DNA from: Trebouxia sp. TZW2008 | Lineage: Eukaryota; Chlorophyta; Trebouxiophyceae; Trebouxiales; Trebouxiaceae | Direction of reading: 5' to 3' | Length of the DNA: 64,000 nt | NCBI GenBank assembly: GCA_002118135.1 | Contig: BDIU01000039.1 | Span: 248,001 to 312,000 of the forward strand | In this document: in pieces, positions 1-9,804 of the stretch | Position numbering within the stretch: the stretch's first letter is position 1 | Layout of the letters: each line of letters begins with the position of its first letter | Made by a program: the position numbers and the translations under genes | The notes under the pieces: model-generated | The model's input: only the letters and a program-made list of their open reading frames with translations | Told to the model about the DNA's origin: nothing | The model's database searches: none

Positions 1-173
1 GTGCTATATTGATACAGCAATATGTACATCAAGCAGTGGTGCAATTGCTTTGAGACAAACAAGCATTGAATCAAACAAGCATCGAGACACCTCAGACCCA
101 GCAAAATGACGGCAGCATCCTTGTGCGTCATGTCTTGTCCATACAGATCAAGCTAAATCGGCGTTGTGGGCAG

Positions 174-560
174 GACTTTGTGAGTCAGCTGGGACTCCAA
201 CCAGGACAGCGCGTCTTGGATGTCGGCTGTGGCACCAGCAAGTCTTTGTTGTGACATCAGCGATACTTCAATGTGCTTGCTGCAAAGAGCTGATGCATGC
301 TTCTTGTGTGTTCAGGACTTTGTTAGTCAGCTGGGTCTACAGCCTGGACAGCGCGTCTTGGATGTTGGCTGTGGCCTTGGTGGCGGCGACTTCTACATGG
401 CAGCAGAGCATGGCGTGTCTGTCCGTGGCATTGATTTGTCTGTCAACATCATGCTGCTTGCCACACAGATTGACATACGATACGATTGCCTTTTGTGCAG
501 GACTTTGTGAGCCAGCTGGGACTACAGCCAGGGCAGCACATCTGGTTGGCTGTGGCAACG
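174..560 (+). repeat. Three decayed upstream copies of PEAMT exon start
   Basis: Copies of the acceptor side of exon 637-1128 begin at 174, 316 and 501, each right after a CAG acceptor and each starting GACTTTGT. Spacings to the next copy are 142, 185 and 136 bases. The copy at 316 keeps the SAM motif region; those at 174 and 501 break soon after the LGLQPGQ segment. All three lose the reading frame before reaching the rest of the domain, so they look like remnants inside an intron. Confidence 0.85.
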
Positions 561-636
561 GCGATACGTCACTGTAACATCAGCAGTATTTCAATGAGCT
601 GCCTGCAAAGGGCTGACATACACTTGTCTTGTGCAG

Positions 637-3322
637 GACTTTGTGAGTCAGCTGGGACTGCAGCCGGGACAGCGCGTCTTGGACGTTGGCTGTGGCATTG
701 GCGGTGGTGACTTCTACATGGCAGCAGAGCATGGCGTCTCTGTCCATGGCATTGATCTGTCTGTCAACATGGTACTGATTGCAATCGAGAGGGCTGGCAA
801 GGTCCCAGGAGGTGCAAGCGTATCCTTTGAGATCGCAGACTGCACCATGGCGAAGTACCCAGCACACAGTTTTGACGTGATCTACAGCAGGGATACAATT
901 CTCCACATCCAAGACAAACCGGCGCTGTTCAAGCGGTTTGCCGAGTGGCTCAAGCCGGGAGGCAAGCTGCTGATTTCAGACTACTGCAGATCTGCTGGGA
1001 AACCCTCGGCTAGCTTTGCAAAGTACATTGCACAGCGTGGGTATGACTTGCACAGCGTGGCGGGGTATGGCCAGATGCTGGAGCAAGCTGGGTTTGTGAA
1101 TGTTGAGGCTGAAGATCGTACTTGGCAGGTAATCCTCTTTGCCCGGCTTTGCCCCTTGTAAAGAGCTGCATCATGTGGTATTCCCTGGAAAAGCACATTG
1201 CATAAGGGGGGTATGACTTGCACAGCATGGCAGGGTATGGCCAGATGCTGGAGCAAGCTGGTTTTGTGAATGTTGAGGCTGAAGATCGTCTGGCAGGTAA
1301 CCCTCTTTGCCCGGCTTTGCCCCTTGTAAAATGCTGCATCATGTGGTATTCCCTGGAAAAGCACATTGCACAAGGGGGTATGACTTGCCCAGCGTGGCTG
1401 GCTATGGCCAAATGTTGGAGCAAGCTGGCTTTGAGAATGTGGAGGCTGAAGACTGCACTTGGCAGGTAAAGCTATTGGTCTTTGTTGTCCTCCAGATAGA
1501 ACCTGCATCATGTCATAGTTTGTTGCAAAGTTTATTGCACAGCACGGCGCTTATGGTCAGCAAGTTGGGTTTGTGAATTGGGTTTGTGAACTTGGTGGCT
1601 GAAGACTGCACTTGGCGGGTAAAGATCTTGGGCCGTTGATCGTTATTGATGAGAATTCTGGTGATCAGCAGCACCATGTAATGTTCGTCCGGTGGCTGAA
1701 GGCATGATTGCACTTTGCTGGTACATCTCTTGGCTGGTAAACCTCTTGGGCCACTTTCTTGATGAAGAGCAGCGGCACGAATTTTCCTGTTGGCAAATGC
1801 ATGATGGGTTTCCCTGCTGGGGCAGAATAGTAAAGTGGTGCAGGTTTTTGGTCAAAGCAGAATGATTCACTGACCTGATCAAGATAAATATGACGCATGC
1901 AATTCAGACGCATCTTAGCGGTTTATCGTCATCAAAAGCTGTTGCAAATTTTGGCGTGAGGTAGCACCATGTGCATGTTAATGTATCAGCGCCGTGTGCA
2001 TGCCAAACACTCCAGTGCTGGTTGATTAACCCTTCATGAGTTTTGGGGTGGTTATTAACCTCAGTTCATTAACAGGTCAATAACCCCGGGGTCATTAACC
2101 TGCACTGCACAATGAGGCAATTCCACCCTTGACCCTTGTGAGGTAATTGATGTCAGTCAATAAGTCGGTTAACATGTTGACAACCTGGGGACTTGTTAAC
2201 CTTGCCAACACTGAACCACTCAACTTTCCTGAGTTGCAGATGCTGCACCTGTCTCACAGCATGCTACACTTGACTGCCTGTGCTAGTGCTTTGTGCCTTA
2301 CAGCTGCCTGGCAAATTTGGGAGGGGAGTTTCTTCCTCAAAGTTATGGGAGCATGCAGCAGTGTTCTTCTCTGCATGCTAGTCTTGTGTCTTGTGAGGAT
2401 ATTGAGAAAGTGCAAGCAATGATGTCTCGCCAGGACTGCTTCTCTGGTAAGGACTGTGTACACTGAGTCAGGTTTGCTCAACGCACGCAGTCTTTACTTG
2501 CGCAAGCAATCTTGAAGAGTCATCATGCCTCTCAAGCATGTATGAGTGCCCTCAACTTGACACAAGTTTGAAGATCATTCATTCATTCATTCATTGTAAA
2601 CGTGGGCTAGGCAGGCTCAGCAGGCCCATCTAGGCACGCACAGAAGCAATCAACTGTCTCCAACCAGTTTGATCATGTGCTAACCTAAACCATTTATATT
2701 GGACATGGAGGGTGAGGATCCCTCCATGTCCGATATAATGCATGCTTGTTGGATCTCGTTTTAAGGCTACGCATTCAGTGCATCAAGCCTGCCCCCAGTT
2801 CCTTACTGTAGCACTTGCTTGCCTTGCTTCCCAATGCAGCAAATCCTCAGTGGCCTCTCCAGTTGTGTGTGCGTGTTGCAGTTTGAGCAATGCTTGAAGC
2901 GGGAGCTTGCAACAGCTGAGGAGGACAAATCTGGCTTCATCAAAGAGTTTAGTGAAGCTGATTTTGATGCCATTGTTTCTGGCTGGAAGGTATGCCACAG
3001 CAGAGCATTGCAGAGCATATGTGTACGACCAAGTTTGCTGCGTTGCATGCCTTTACTTCGCGATTTGCTCTGGAGCTTGTGCTTTGCTGCATCCGTTTCC
3101 ATGTGCTGTGTGCATTGAAAAGATGCTGCTACTACAATAGCACGCCCATGCTCAAGCAACAATACTGATGGCAGAACATGTACAGTGCCATGTGCAACTG
3201 TGTTGTCCATGCAGCGTGATTAGCCTCAGGTGTCCAATGTATTGCAGGACAAGCTGGTGCGTGTGGGAGACGGTGAGCAGTGCTGGGGCTTGTTCAAAGC
3301 CACATTGCCTTCTTCTGGTTGA
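637..3322 (+). CDS. Phosphoethanolamine N-methyltransferase, 3' part (plant-type PEAMT)
   Basis: S-adenosylmethionine-dependent methyltransferase of phosphocholine synthesis, cytosolic in plants. Three visible exons in phase: 637-1128, 2882-2989 and 3248-3322, giving 224 residues and the stop. The first exon carries SAM motif I ([16 protein letters not shown]), then [40 protein letters not shown] and [14 protein letters not shown]. The second reads [16 protein letters not shown] and ends SGWK; the last carries [10 protein letters not shown]. These match the C-terminal methyltransferase domain and tail of plant PEAMT in order. The 5' exons, including any N-terminal methyltransferase domain, lie left of the window, so whether this is a one- or two-domain enzyme cannot be told. 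The exon 637-1128 is flanked on both sides by decayed copies of its own ends. A TGTAA signal follows the stop by about 60 bases. Confidence in family is high; use of exon copy 637 rather than the damaged ones at 174, 316 and 501 is inferred from its intactness. Confidence 0.9.
1195..1740 (+). repeat. Downstream decayed copies of PEAMT exon end
   Basis: The donor side of exon 637-1128 ([14 protein letters not shown] to EDRTWQ) recurs at about 1207-1296, 1377-1465 and, with deletions, 1540-1620; a very worn further copy may lie at 1690-1735. Period is about 170 bases. Each of the first copies also contains the first 70-80 intron bases, so the duplicated unit spans the donor junction. The next true exon starts at 2882, so these sit in the intron. 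Confidence 0.85.
2028..2210. repeat. Cluster of TTAACC-like motifs
   Basis: Within about 180 bases of the PEAMT intron the words TTAACC, ATTAAC and GTTAAC occur repeatedly. They are irregularly spaced and not a tandem array. No function can be assigned. Confidence 0.35.
2576..2672 (-). mobile_element. Dispersed repeat, copy 1 (retrotransposon 3'-end-like)
   Basis: A run of ATTC repeats is followed by GTGGGCTAGGCAGGCTCAGC and a segment ending CTGTCTCCAACCAGTTTG. Related copies are at 23813-23972 and 52178-52260. Read on the minus strand the element ends in (TGAA)n, as the 3' ends of several non-LTR retrotransposons and their SINE partners do. Target-site duplications could not be delimited. 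The copy sits in an intron of the PEAMT gene. Confidence 0.6.
2696..2736. repeat. 17-bp perfect-type hairpin
   Basis: Arms 2696-2712 and 2720-2736 pair over 17 positions (one G-U-type mismatch at DNA level) around the 7-base loop TGAGGAT. It lies immediately after the dispersed repeat, inside the PEAMT intron. It could be a foldback element remnant or a small RNA hairpin. Confidence 0.7.
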
Positions 3323-3382
3323 ATAGCCAGGGTTCAGACTATGTGCTGTACTATCAATGATTGCAGCTGTACCAGCAATACT

Positions 3383-3387
3383 TGTAA
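3383..3387 (+). terminator. Candidate polyadenylation signal TGTAA of the PEAMT gene
   Basis: TGTAA about 60 bases after the stop codon. TGTAA is the usual poly(A) signal of chlorophyte algae. No transcript end was available to confirm it. Confidence 0.5.
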
Positions 3388-4429
3388 ACAAGGGAAGCGC
3401 ACGCCTGACTTGTTCCATCACACAAAGATTGTTGCATGCTGGACAGTTTGTGAGACTGATGCAACAGCATCATGAGTACCCTGACAAGTCGACTACCCTG
3501 GCTTCTGAACAGCTGTGCTCATAGGTCTGCTGATTCTGCATCAGCACGCATGCATACAGGCACTCCAAGTTGCAGAGCCTGCAGCGTGTCACCAAACAGC
3601 AAAGTAGCAAATGATTGTGAGGGTTGTTACGACACACATATTTTGAGCAGCATCCATGTTTGACGAATAAGCCTTATTGATCTTGACCAATCTTGAAGAA
3701 TAAGCGACATCTTGAACTTCAGAAGCGTCAAAATTGACGAGCACGTCAGCTGAGCAGCTAGCCAACAGTAGATATCAACCAAAACAGATGTATAAGCTCT
3801 ACAGCTGACTAGCACATTCCGGGCCAAGCATATTGTGAAAAACAACACAACAAGCAATAGTCAAATCATGTAAAAAGAATAAAAACCAGAAGAACAAGAC
3901 ACATGTCAGCCCGCATCACTGTATCAATGACTTGCTCATGGGCATACATTAAAGCAAGGGCCAGCATCAATAATGCTGGGGATGCTGGGGCAACATCAGG
4001 GCTGCTTGAGGTCAGTCTGCATGGGAATCAGTTGTAGCGTTCCTGGTGAAGCTAGGGCGCAGATGGCCACAAAAGTCATGAAGCAACTCAGCATCACTCA
4101 AATCCTTGTCAACAGCACAGCGTTCAGCAGGCCCTGGTGCCATCTTGCAGTCGGTATTGCAACCTGCACAAAAAGTCTTTTGTGTCAGACAGCACGGCTT
4201 TTACGCTACTTATGCAGTCTTTGCTGAAGTCAAACATTTGCGCATACACATAACAAGCAGCAGCAGTGGTGGTACTGATTCAGCATACAATACGCTGCCA
4301 AGCTTATCACTGTGTTGTCAGTGCAGTGTACATCAGAGTCACATTGCACGTGGTCATGACACAATGCAACTTGTTGCTCAAGTCTCAGGTGTTGTGAACT
4401 GTACCTCAGGCGTTTGCTGATTTTGCACA
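3388..4429. other. Intergenic, no gene seen
   Basis: Both strands carry only short open frames without splice-linked continuity or family resemblance. The stretch lies between the 3' ends of two convergent genes. Confidence 0.5.
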
Positions 4430-5060
4430 GGCTGTGCTGGTTGACCACACTGATGCCCTGTGGCCTGGCAAAGATGTCTAGCCATGCCTGAGCGCTTTGC
4501 TCAGAAGCTTGGACGCCATTCTCAACTATGATGATGCCTTGCATTTCAGCAAGGACTGTACTCTCACTGTGGCTGAGCAGTGTTCTCTGCAGTAGGGGCT
4601 CTGCTGCCCAACCAAACTGATTTGCCAAGCATAGGCTGACTTCTGCCTGTGCCAAATTGCTCTGCTGAGATTCCTGCTGTCAACCACGCTGATGCTGTGT
4701 GTTTGAGCAAGGGCAGAACTGTAAGCGTGGCTGAGCAGAGTTTTCTGCAGTATGGGCTCTGCTGCCCAACCATATTTAGTTGCTGCTGTCAAGCATAGGC
4801 TGACTTCTGCCTGGGCCTAATTGCTTTGCCCAGAAGCTTGATTGCTGCTCTCAACTGTGCTGATGCCGTGCGATCCAGCAAGGGCAACACTGTAACTGTG
4901 CCTGAATGCTGTATTGCATGGGATGGGCTCTGCTGCCTGACCACGTGCATACCTTGCTGCCAAGCAAAGACTGCCTTGTGCCTGTGCTTGAGCATTGTCC
5001 TGAAAAGCCAGGACACACCCTAGACCATGCTGATGCCTTGCATTTCAGCAAGGACCCTAG
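4430..5060. repeat. Unassigned tandem array, period about 160-170 bp, four units
   Basis: Units begin near 4525, 4685, 4855 and 5022. Shared words include CTGATGC, CAGCAAGG, GGGCTCTGCTGCC and CATAGGCTGACTTCTGCCTG. The period matches the exon-edge arrays elsewhere in the window, but no intact exon could be matched to it. It lies downstream of the stop of the minus-strand OPR-like gene, so it may be in its 3' UTR or may be a relic. Confidence 0.7.
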
Positions 5061-5085
5061 CTGTGCCATTCTGCCTGTCTGCAGC

Positions 5086-5090
5086 TTACA
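5086..5090 (-). terminator. Candidate TGTAA signal for the OPR/RAP-like gene
   Basis: Minus-strand TGTAA, about 560 bases past the stop codon at 5653. It is the only such motif I found in that stretch. Confidence 0.3.
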
Positions 5091-5652
5091 AGGGTCACAA
5101 TGACAGCTCAACCTGCGCAGCAAACATGTGAGCTCAACACCAGCTGCAAACACGACAAGATCTGATGATGTGAGTAAGCTGTGACTGGCATGTACACAGC
5201 AACAGCAATGACGACAGAGGAGCAGTGACTTCTTCAGCACTTGTTAAGTGCAGCAGTGGATATTCTCAAAATGGAGATCAGCTAGTAAGCAGGCCATCAT
5301 GTGCAGCTTGAACGACGGACTGAATGACAGACAGTAATGCAGGTCACTGCTGGAGCAGCAGTGTTGCTATACAGTCACGGTGATGCCCCAGTACGAAACA
5401 TGTCTGCAATGAGATTCAGCATCATCGCAACCAGTCTCAACTGACCCAGCTCAAGGGTCAGACGACAAAATCGACCTAGCAGCTGCAGGTCGCGGTAAGG
5501 CACGCATCAGTGATGCTTGCAGAAGCCTACAAGGTTTCAGTGGCACTCTTGAGGTCAGCAGCTGACCATCAAGACAAGACACAGATGAGCAGCGCTTGCT
5601 AGACATACCTGAAAGGAAGCAAACGGCATTTGTGGGGTAAGCAGCTGGCCGC

Positions 5653-8600
5653 CTATATGCGATAAAAATCCAAGTTGCCTCCTGCTGCATCATTGAGCAG
5701 AGGCTCCAATGCAGACGCTAGGTCGTCCACAGTCTGCTCAGCCACATTCAGAGAAACCTCAACCACAGCTCCTTCAAGTGCTAGAATCTTTCGCCAGAAG
5801 GCAGCTCGCCCTGTTAGCCTGCAGACATGCAGTGCCAAGGCATTGAGCAAGATGCATCAATTGTCAATGATCTACATCCAAAATGCCTCCTGCTGCATCA
5901 CCAAGCAGGAGCTCCAGCTCGGGGCCAAGTCATCTACAGTCTGCTCAGCCACGTGCAGAGAAAACTCAACCACAGTTGCTGCAAGTGCTAGTATCTTTTG
6001 TCAGAAGGCAGCTTGACCTGTCAGCCTGCAAGCATGCAAGACATTGATCAAGACGCATTAAAAGTCCATAGTCGGCTCAACCACGTTCAGAGAAGCCTCA
6101 AGCACAATTCCTTCTTGCGCTGATATCTTTTGCCTGAAAGCAGCTCGTCCTGTCAGCCTGCAGGCATGCAAGACATCGATCAAAAGCCCAAGTCATCCAC
6201 AAGGTGGTCAGCCACATTCAGAGGAGCCTCAAACCACAATTCCTTCAAGAGCTAAAATCTTGCGCCAAAGGCAGCTCGCCTTGTCAGCCTGCACACAAGC
6301 AATGTGCCAAAGGCAGCTCGTCTTGTGAGCCTGCACACAAGCAATGTGCCAAAGGCAGCTCGCCTTGTCAGCCTGCAGACAAGCAATGTGCCAAAGCATT
6401 AATCAAGATGCGAGAAATCTTCATACTCTGCTTTGACAATTCAAGAAGAGGTGAATCAAATTGCCTTCTCATGCCAACCGCTTCCGAGGGGAAGCTCTAC
6501 AACTGTGCTTTCTTAAACTGTCAGCTTTTGCCAGAAGGCAGCTCGTCCTGTCAGCCCGCAGAGGAAACAATGCCAAGGATCAATCAGGATGGATGGAATG
6601 TCCACTATGCTCTGAGAAGAGGAAGCTCAACCAAAATGTCTTCACACGCCAACAGACAAGCAGTCCCAAATGAGTGAGTGATGTTAAACGCTTAAAGTGT
6701 GTGTCTGTGCAGATATCTGGCAGAATGTTTGGTCAAGCAGTCTGGGGTCACAACACAGGTAGTCAGGAGCTTTGACGACTGAGGCAAGGCACAAAGCTTC
6801 CTGGCTGAGTCCATCCATTCCATCGCTCCATGCAAACACTTGCTAGGCAGCCTCTACAATACATCAAACAGGTACATATGGGCGCGGCGCTGTTGATGGG
6901 ATGGTTCATGAGGCAGTCTTGGGTCACAACCCAGGTGAACAAGAAGCTGGGCGACATTGATGAGGTAGGCTGAGTGGAGTTACATGAGTTGCAGAGTTCA
7001 TGGGGCTGGGCTATGGCAAACAGGGACTGAGGCAAAGCGCAAACCCACCTGGTGGGGTGATTGAGAAAGCAGCCTGGGGTCACAACGCAGGCAACCAACA
7101 GATTTGGTGGCTGTGACAGAGCGCAAAGCTACCTGCTCAGATTCATGCATTCAGTCACTCAATGCAAACACTTGCTAGGCATGCTCTAAATCCAGCGATC
7201 AGTTTCACAACGCGCAACATACCTGGTGGGATGGTTGATGAAGCAGTCTGGGTTCACGACGCATGTGATCAGAAGATTTCGTGCCTCTTCAAAGGAAGGC
7301 TGTACGACAGCATGCATCCAATAGCTCCTCACAGTGGCCCCTTCTGAGTGTCGCAAGCCAAGTTTGACCAGCGCCGCAGATATGGCTTGCGTACTGCGCA
7401 TGTCTGAAGTGGAGGGTGTAACAGCAGGCCTAGGCCCTTGCAAATCCAGCATGAACTCAATATCTGCCCACTCTTTGCTGTGCTGCAACCGTGCATCTGA
7501 AGAGGCGTCCAGCCAGTCCAGAGCTTGGTACAGTTGCGCGATTTGTGCTTTGTTTTGGCGTGCTTCCATGAGATGCAAGTAGCGTAGCAACTGTCTGAAC
7601 TGGTCGAGCTGCAAACGTCCCAGCACAGCTGTTGCCCAGGCTGCGTTGCTAAAGTCTTGGGCATTTGCTCTGCGATCAGCCAGAAGCTGAGTGATTAGCG
7701 TGTCAACCTGATCTTGCGTAACGTCATACCTCAAGTCAGCATAGGCCAACAAGAAATTGCTGATCTCCCGAGGGTAAACAGCCTGATCAACCTGGTCTTG
7801 GCAGAAATCAAGCATTTTGCTCAGCAATGCCTCCAGCAATGTGGCCGACGGCTGATATCGCAGCTGTTGCAGGCTTTTCACAAAGTGGGCTAACGCCTGG
7901 GGAGACGCCGGCTGACGCTTATCATGTGTTTGTAGCGCATGCAGAAAGCTGCTGCAAAGCGCATCGAGCAGCTCAAGTGTGGGCTGCAGCCGAGGCACTT
8001 TGGCAAGACAATACACAATGTTTGCGGTCGCCTGTGCGCTGAAAGCAGACAGATTTGCTCTGCTGAGACTGTCAAGTATAGCTGGCATTGCATTCCCATT
8101 GCATGGGTCCAATCTCAGCTCATTGCATGCCAGCATGATGGAGGAATACGACTGGCCTTTGGCTGACTGAATGTCTACCACGAATCTCGCAGCGAGGCCG
8201 TCTACAATGCCTATCACCAGTGAATTGGGATGGAGCCCAATTTTGGCGAAAGACCAAAGAATACTGCTTGCCTCCCGACTGCCTACTGTGGGCAAGATCT
8301 GCTGCACTGTCACGAGCATTCTGGACAGGAATGCCTGCGAGCTGAGCTCAGGTTCCTGCCTCAGTTTGAAGCTCCTTGAGGCAGCCTCAGCTGCCATGTG
8401 GATCTGAGCATATCCGTAGAGGATGGCGCTCATGTGCACATAGTTGAGAGAGTTCTGGGAGGTCAAGCACAGGTCGTCCATTCGCTGAACATACAGGGCC
8501 AGGATTCGATCAGGGTCTGAAGTCTTTCGCATGCTGCGAGCTGCTGTGCGCCACTCGTCTTTGATGTACCTAGTCATTTGCATAGGTGTGAGCGCTCTGT

Positions 8601-9284
8601 GTCCTCTTCCATCCTGTGCATCAGAGCAATGCTGAGTACATGCATACAGGCACAGAGTAAAAAGTGAATGCGCACAGTGACGGACAGCTCACCTGCTGAT
8701 ATCTTAGAGGTTGTTGACTTTGTGGATTTCGCTGTCTTACTCGAGTCTGAGGCGCACCTTGTCTTGCTGATTGCTGCAGGTGAGTCTCCCATTAGGTTAG
8801 AGCATACTTTGACTTTGAGCTCACACAGTTCCAAAACAGGAGAGAAAGCCACTTGCGCACCTGTTGTGGCTGGTCTACTATTGCCGGGTCCGCTTCTGTA
8901 CCTTGCAACGGTGTGCCAATCGATGGTGCGGTGGCTTGCTCCCCACGACTAGCTTGCAAAGATTGACCAGGCCTACAAAGCATGCGCTGTCAGGATTAAC
9001 ATAAAGAATTCGCCAGTCGGCTAATGCAGCGGTCAGTAGACTACATCGCTGTTCACCTGAGCGACACACCCGATTGGGACGGAGCTGCACACTGATGTAT
9101 GAGGTTGTTTGTCAGCCAGTGACCTTGAGCGAAGACGATCATACGAAAGCGTTGTGAGACAACAGAGGATGCGCAAAGAGGCAACAGCAACCACCGACGA
9201 GGCAGCTGAGAAAGACAGGCGGGACCGCGTGTACGTCGTATTGATCAATGCTGCACTTGCACCATCAAACACATCCTTGCCCAT
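5653..9284 (-). CDS. OPR/RAP-like helical-repeat protein, likely organelle-targeted
   Basis: Five exons close in phase: 9284-9057, 8986-8861, 8773-8693, 8613-7223 and 5818-5653, total 1992 bases, 663 aa. Exon 1 encodes an Arg/Ser/Ala-rich N-terminus with few acidic residues after the first ten (RSRLSFSAASSVVAVASLRI), as expected of a chloroplast or mitochondrial transit peptide. Exons 2-3 are low-complexity and Gln-rich. Exon 4 holds degenerate helical repeats with words such as SILWSFAKIGLHP, NIVYCLAKV and AAWATAVLGRL, typical of the green-algal OPR / FAST-kinase-like families that bind organelle RNAs. The junction to the last exon reads NPDCFINHPTR then LTGRAAFWRKILALEGA, resembling a degenerate RAP domain. 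Function inferred: organelle RNA stability or translation factor. The long last intron is filled with copies of the tail of exon 4 and of the start of exon 5. It is divergent from the coiled-coil gene across about 0.5 kb. Confidence 0.82.
5880..6560 (-). repeat. Decayed copies of the OPR/RAP last-exon start, with an inner 42-bp array
   Basis: On the minus strand the last exon (acceptor, LTGRAAFWRKI, LNVAEQTVDDLA) recurs with stops and frameshifts at about 5885-6040, 6070-6175, 6210-6290 and 6520-6560. Inside lies a compact 42-bp tandem repeat starting at 6264, 6306 and 6348, with a partial unit at 6390; it contains GCCAAAGGCAGCTCG. All lie upstream of the intact last exon in transcript direction. 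Confidence 0.8.
6720..7130 (-). repeat. Decayed copies of the OPR/RAP exon-4 end
   Basis: The exon 4 tail (CVVNPDCFINHPT and donor) recurs at about 7060-7125, 6890-6965 and 6725-6785 on the minus strand. Versions read CVVTPGCFLNHPT and WVVTQDCLMNHPI. Period is about 165-170 bases. They lie downstream of the intact exon in transcript direction. Confidence 0.8.
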
Positions 9285-9804
9285 GTTCAGGCGTCCTGGT
9301 TGCAGAGCGATGCTGGTGTAATCCCTTGTGAGGCGGCCACCGCTCTCTGTTCACGTGCAACGGACCCGGTCAAACTCTGAGCCTCTCTCTGTATCGTTGC
9401 GCAAGGTTTCTGTCAAGTCTCGTCCGACCTCAGCCACCGCAAGGCACAGCACGCCACGCTGTGGTTTGCGGTGTGCTGTGCCAAAGATTCTCCACTGTTG
9501 CAGTTGCGGTCGCTTCGTCCGACCCGTCCCATGTCTTGTCTTTGGGCGTACTTCCCGTTTTGAGAAACGGCAGGGCGCGTCATCCTGCAGAATCGGCCAA
9601 GATTAGACTTCCCACCGGATTTGCGACTTCCCACTGCACATCTGATTGCAAGGTTGTGCTGACCTGTCAAGGCTCAGCATAACAACCTTGTTTTGGCCCG
9701 ATGGCACAGCAACACACCTACGCCAGCCAGGTGAACGCGTGCTGCAGCTTCCAACGAGATTGAAAGTCCTTGCCATTGTACTCACTCTTGCATCAAGCTT
9801 TGTC
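9285..9804. promoter_or_regulatory. Divergent promoter region between OPR-like and coiled-coil genes
   Basis: The minus gene starts at 9284 and the first in-frame ATG of the plus gene is 9805. Some of the plus-strand part (after a stop at 9643) is open in the same frame as the coiled-coil gene and encodes a hydrophobic stretch, so part of it may be coding. No TATA box was recognised. Confidence 0.5.

Noticed and set aside
981..1511. Long minus-strand frames opposite the PEAMT exon
   Set aside because: Antisense shadows of the coding exon and its copies; the repeated antisense peptides only mirror the exon duplication.
9109..9321. Plus-strand frame of 70 codons rich in charged residues
   Set aside because: Exactly opposite the first exon of the OPR-like gene, which has a start, a transit-peptide-like composition and an in-phase donor.
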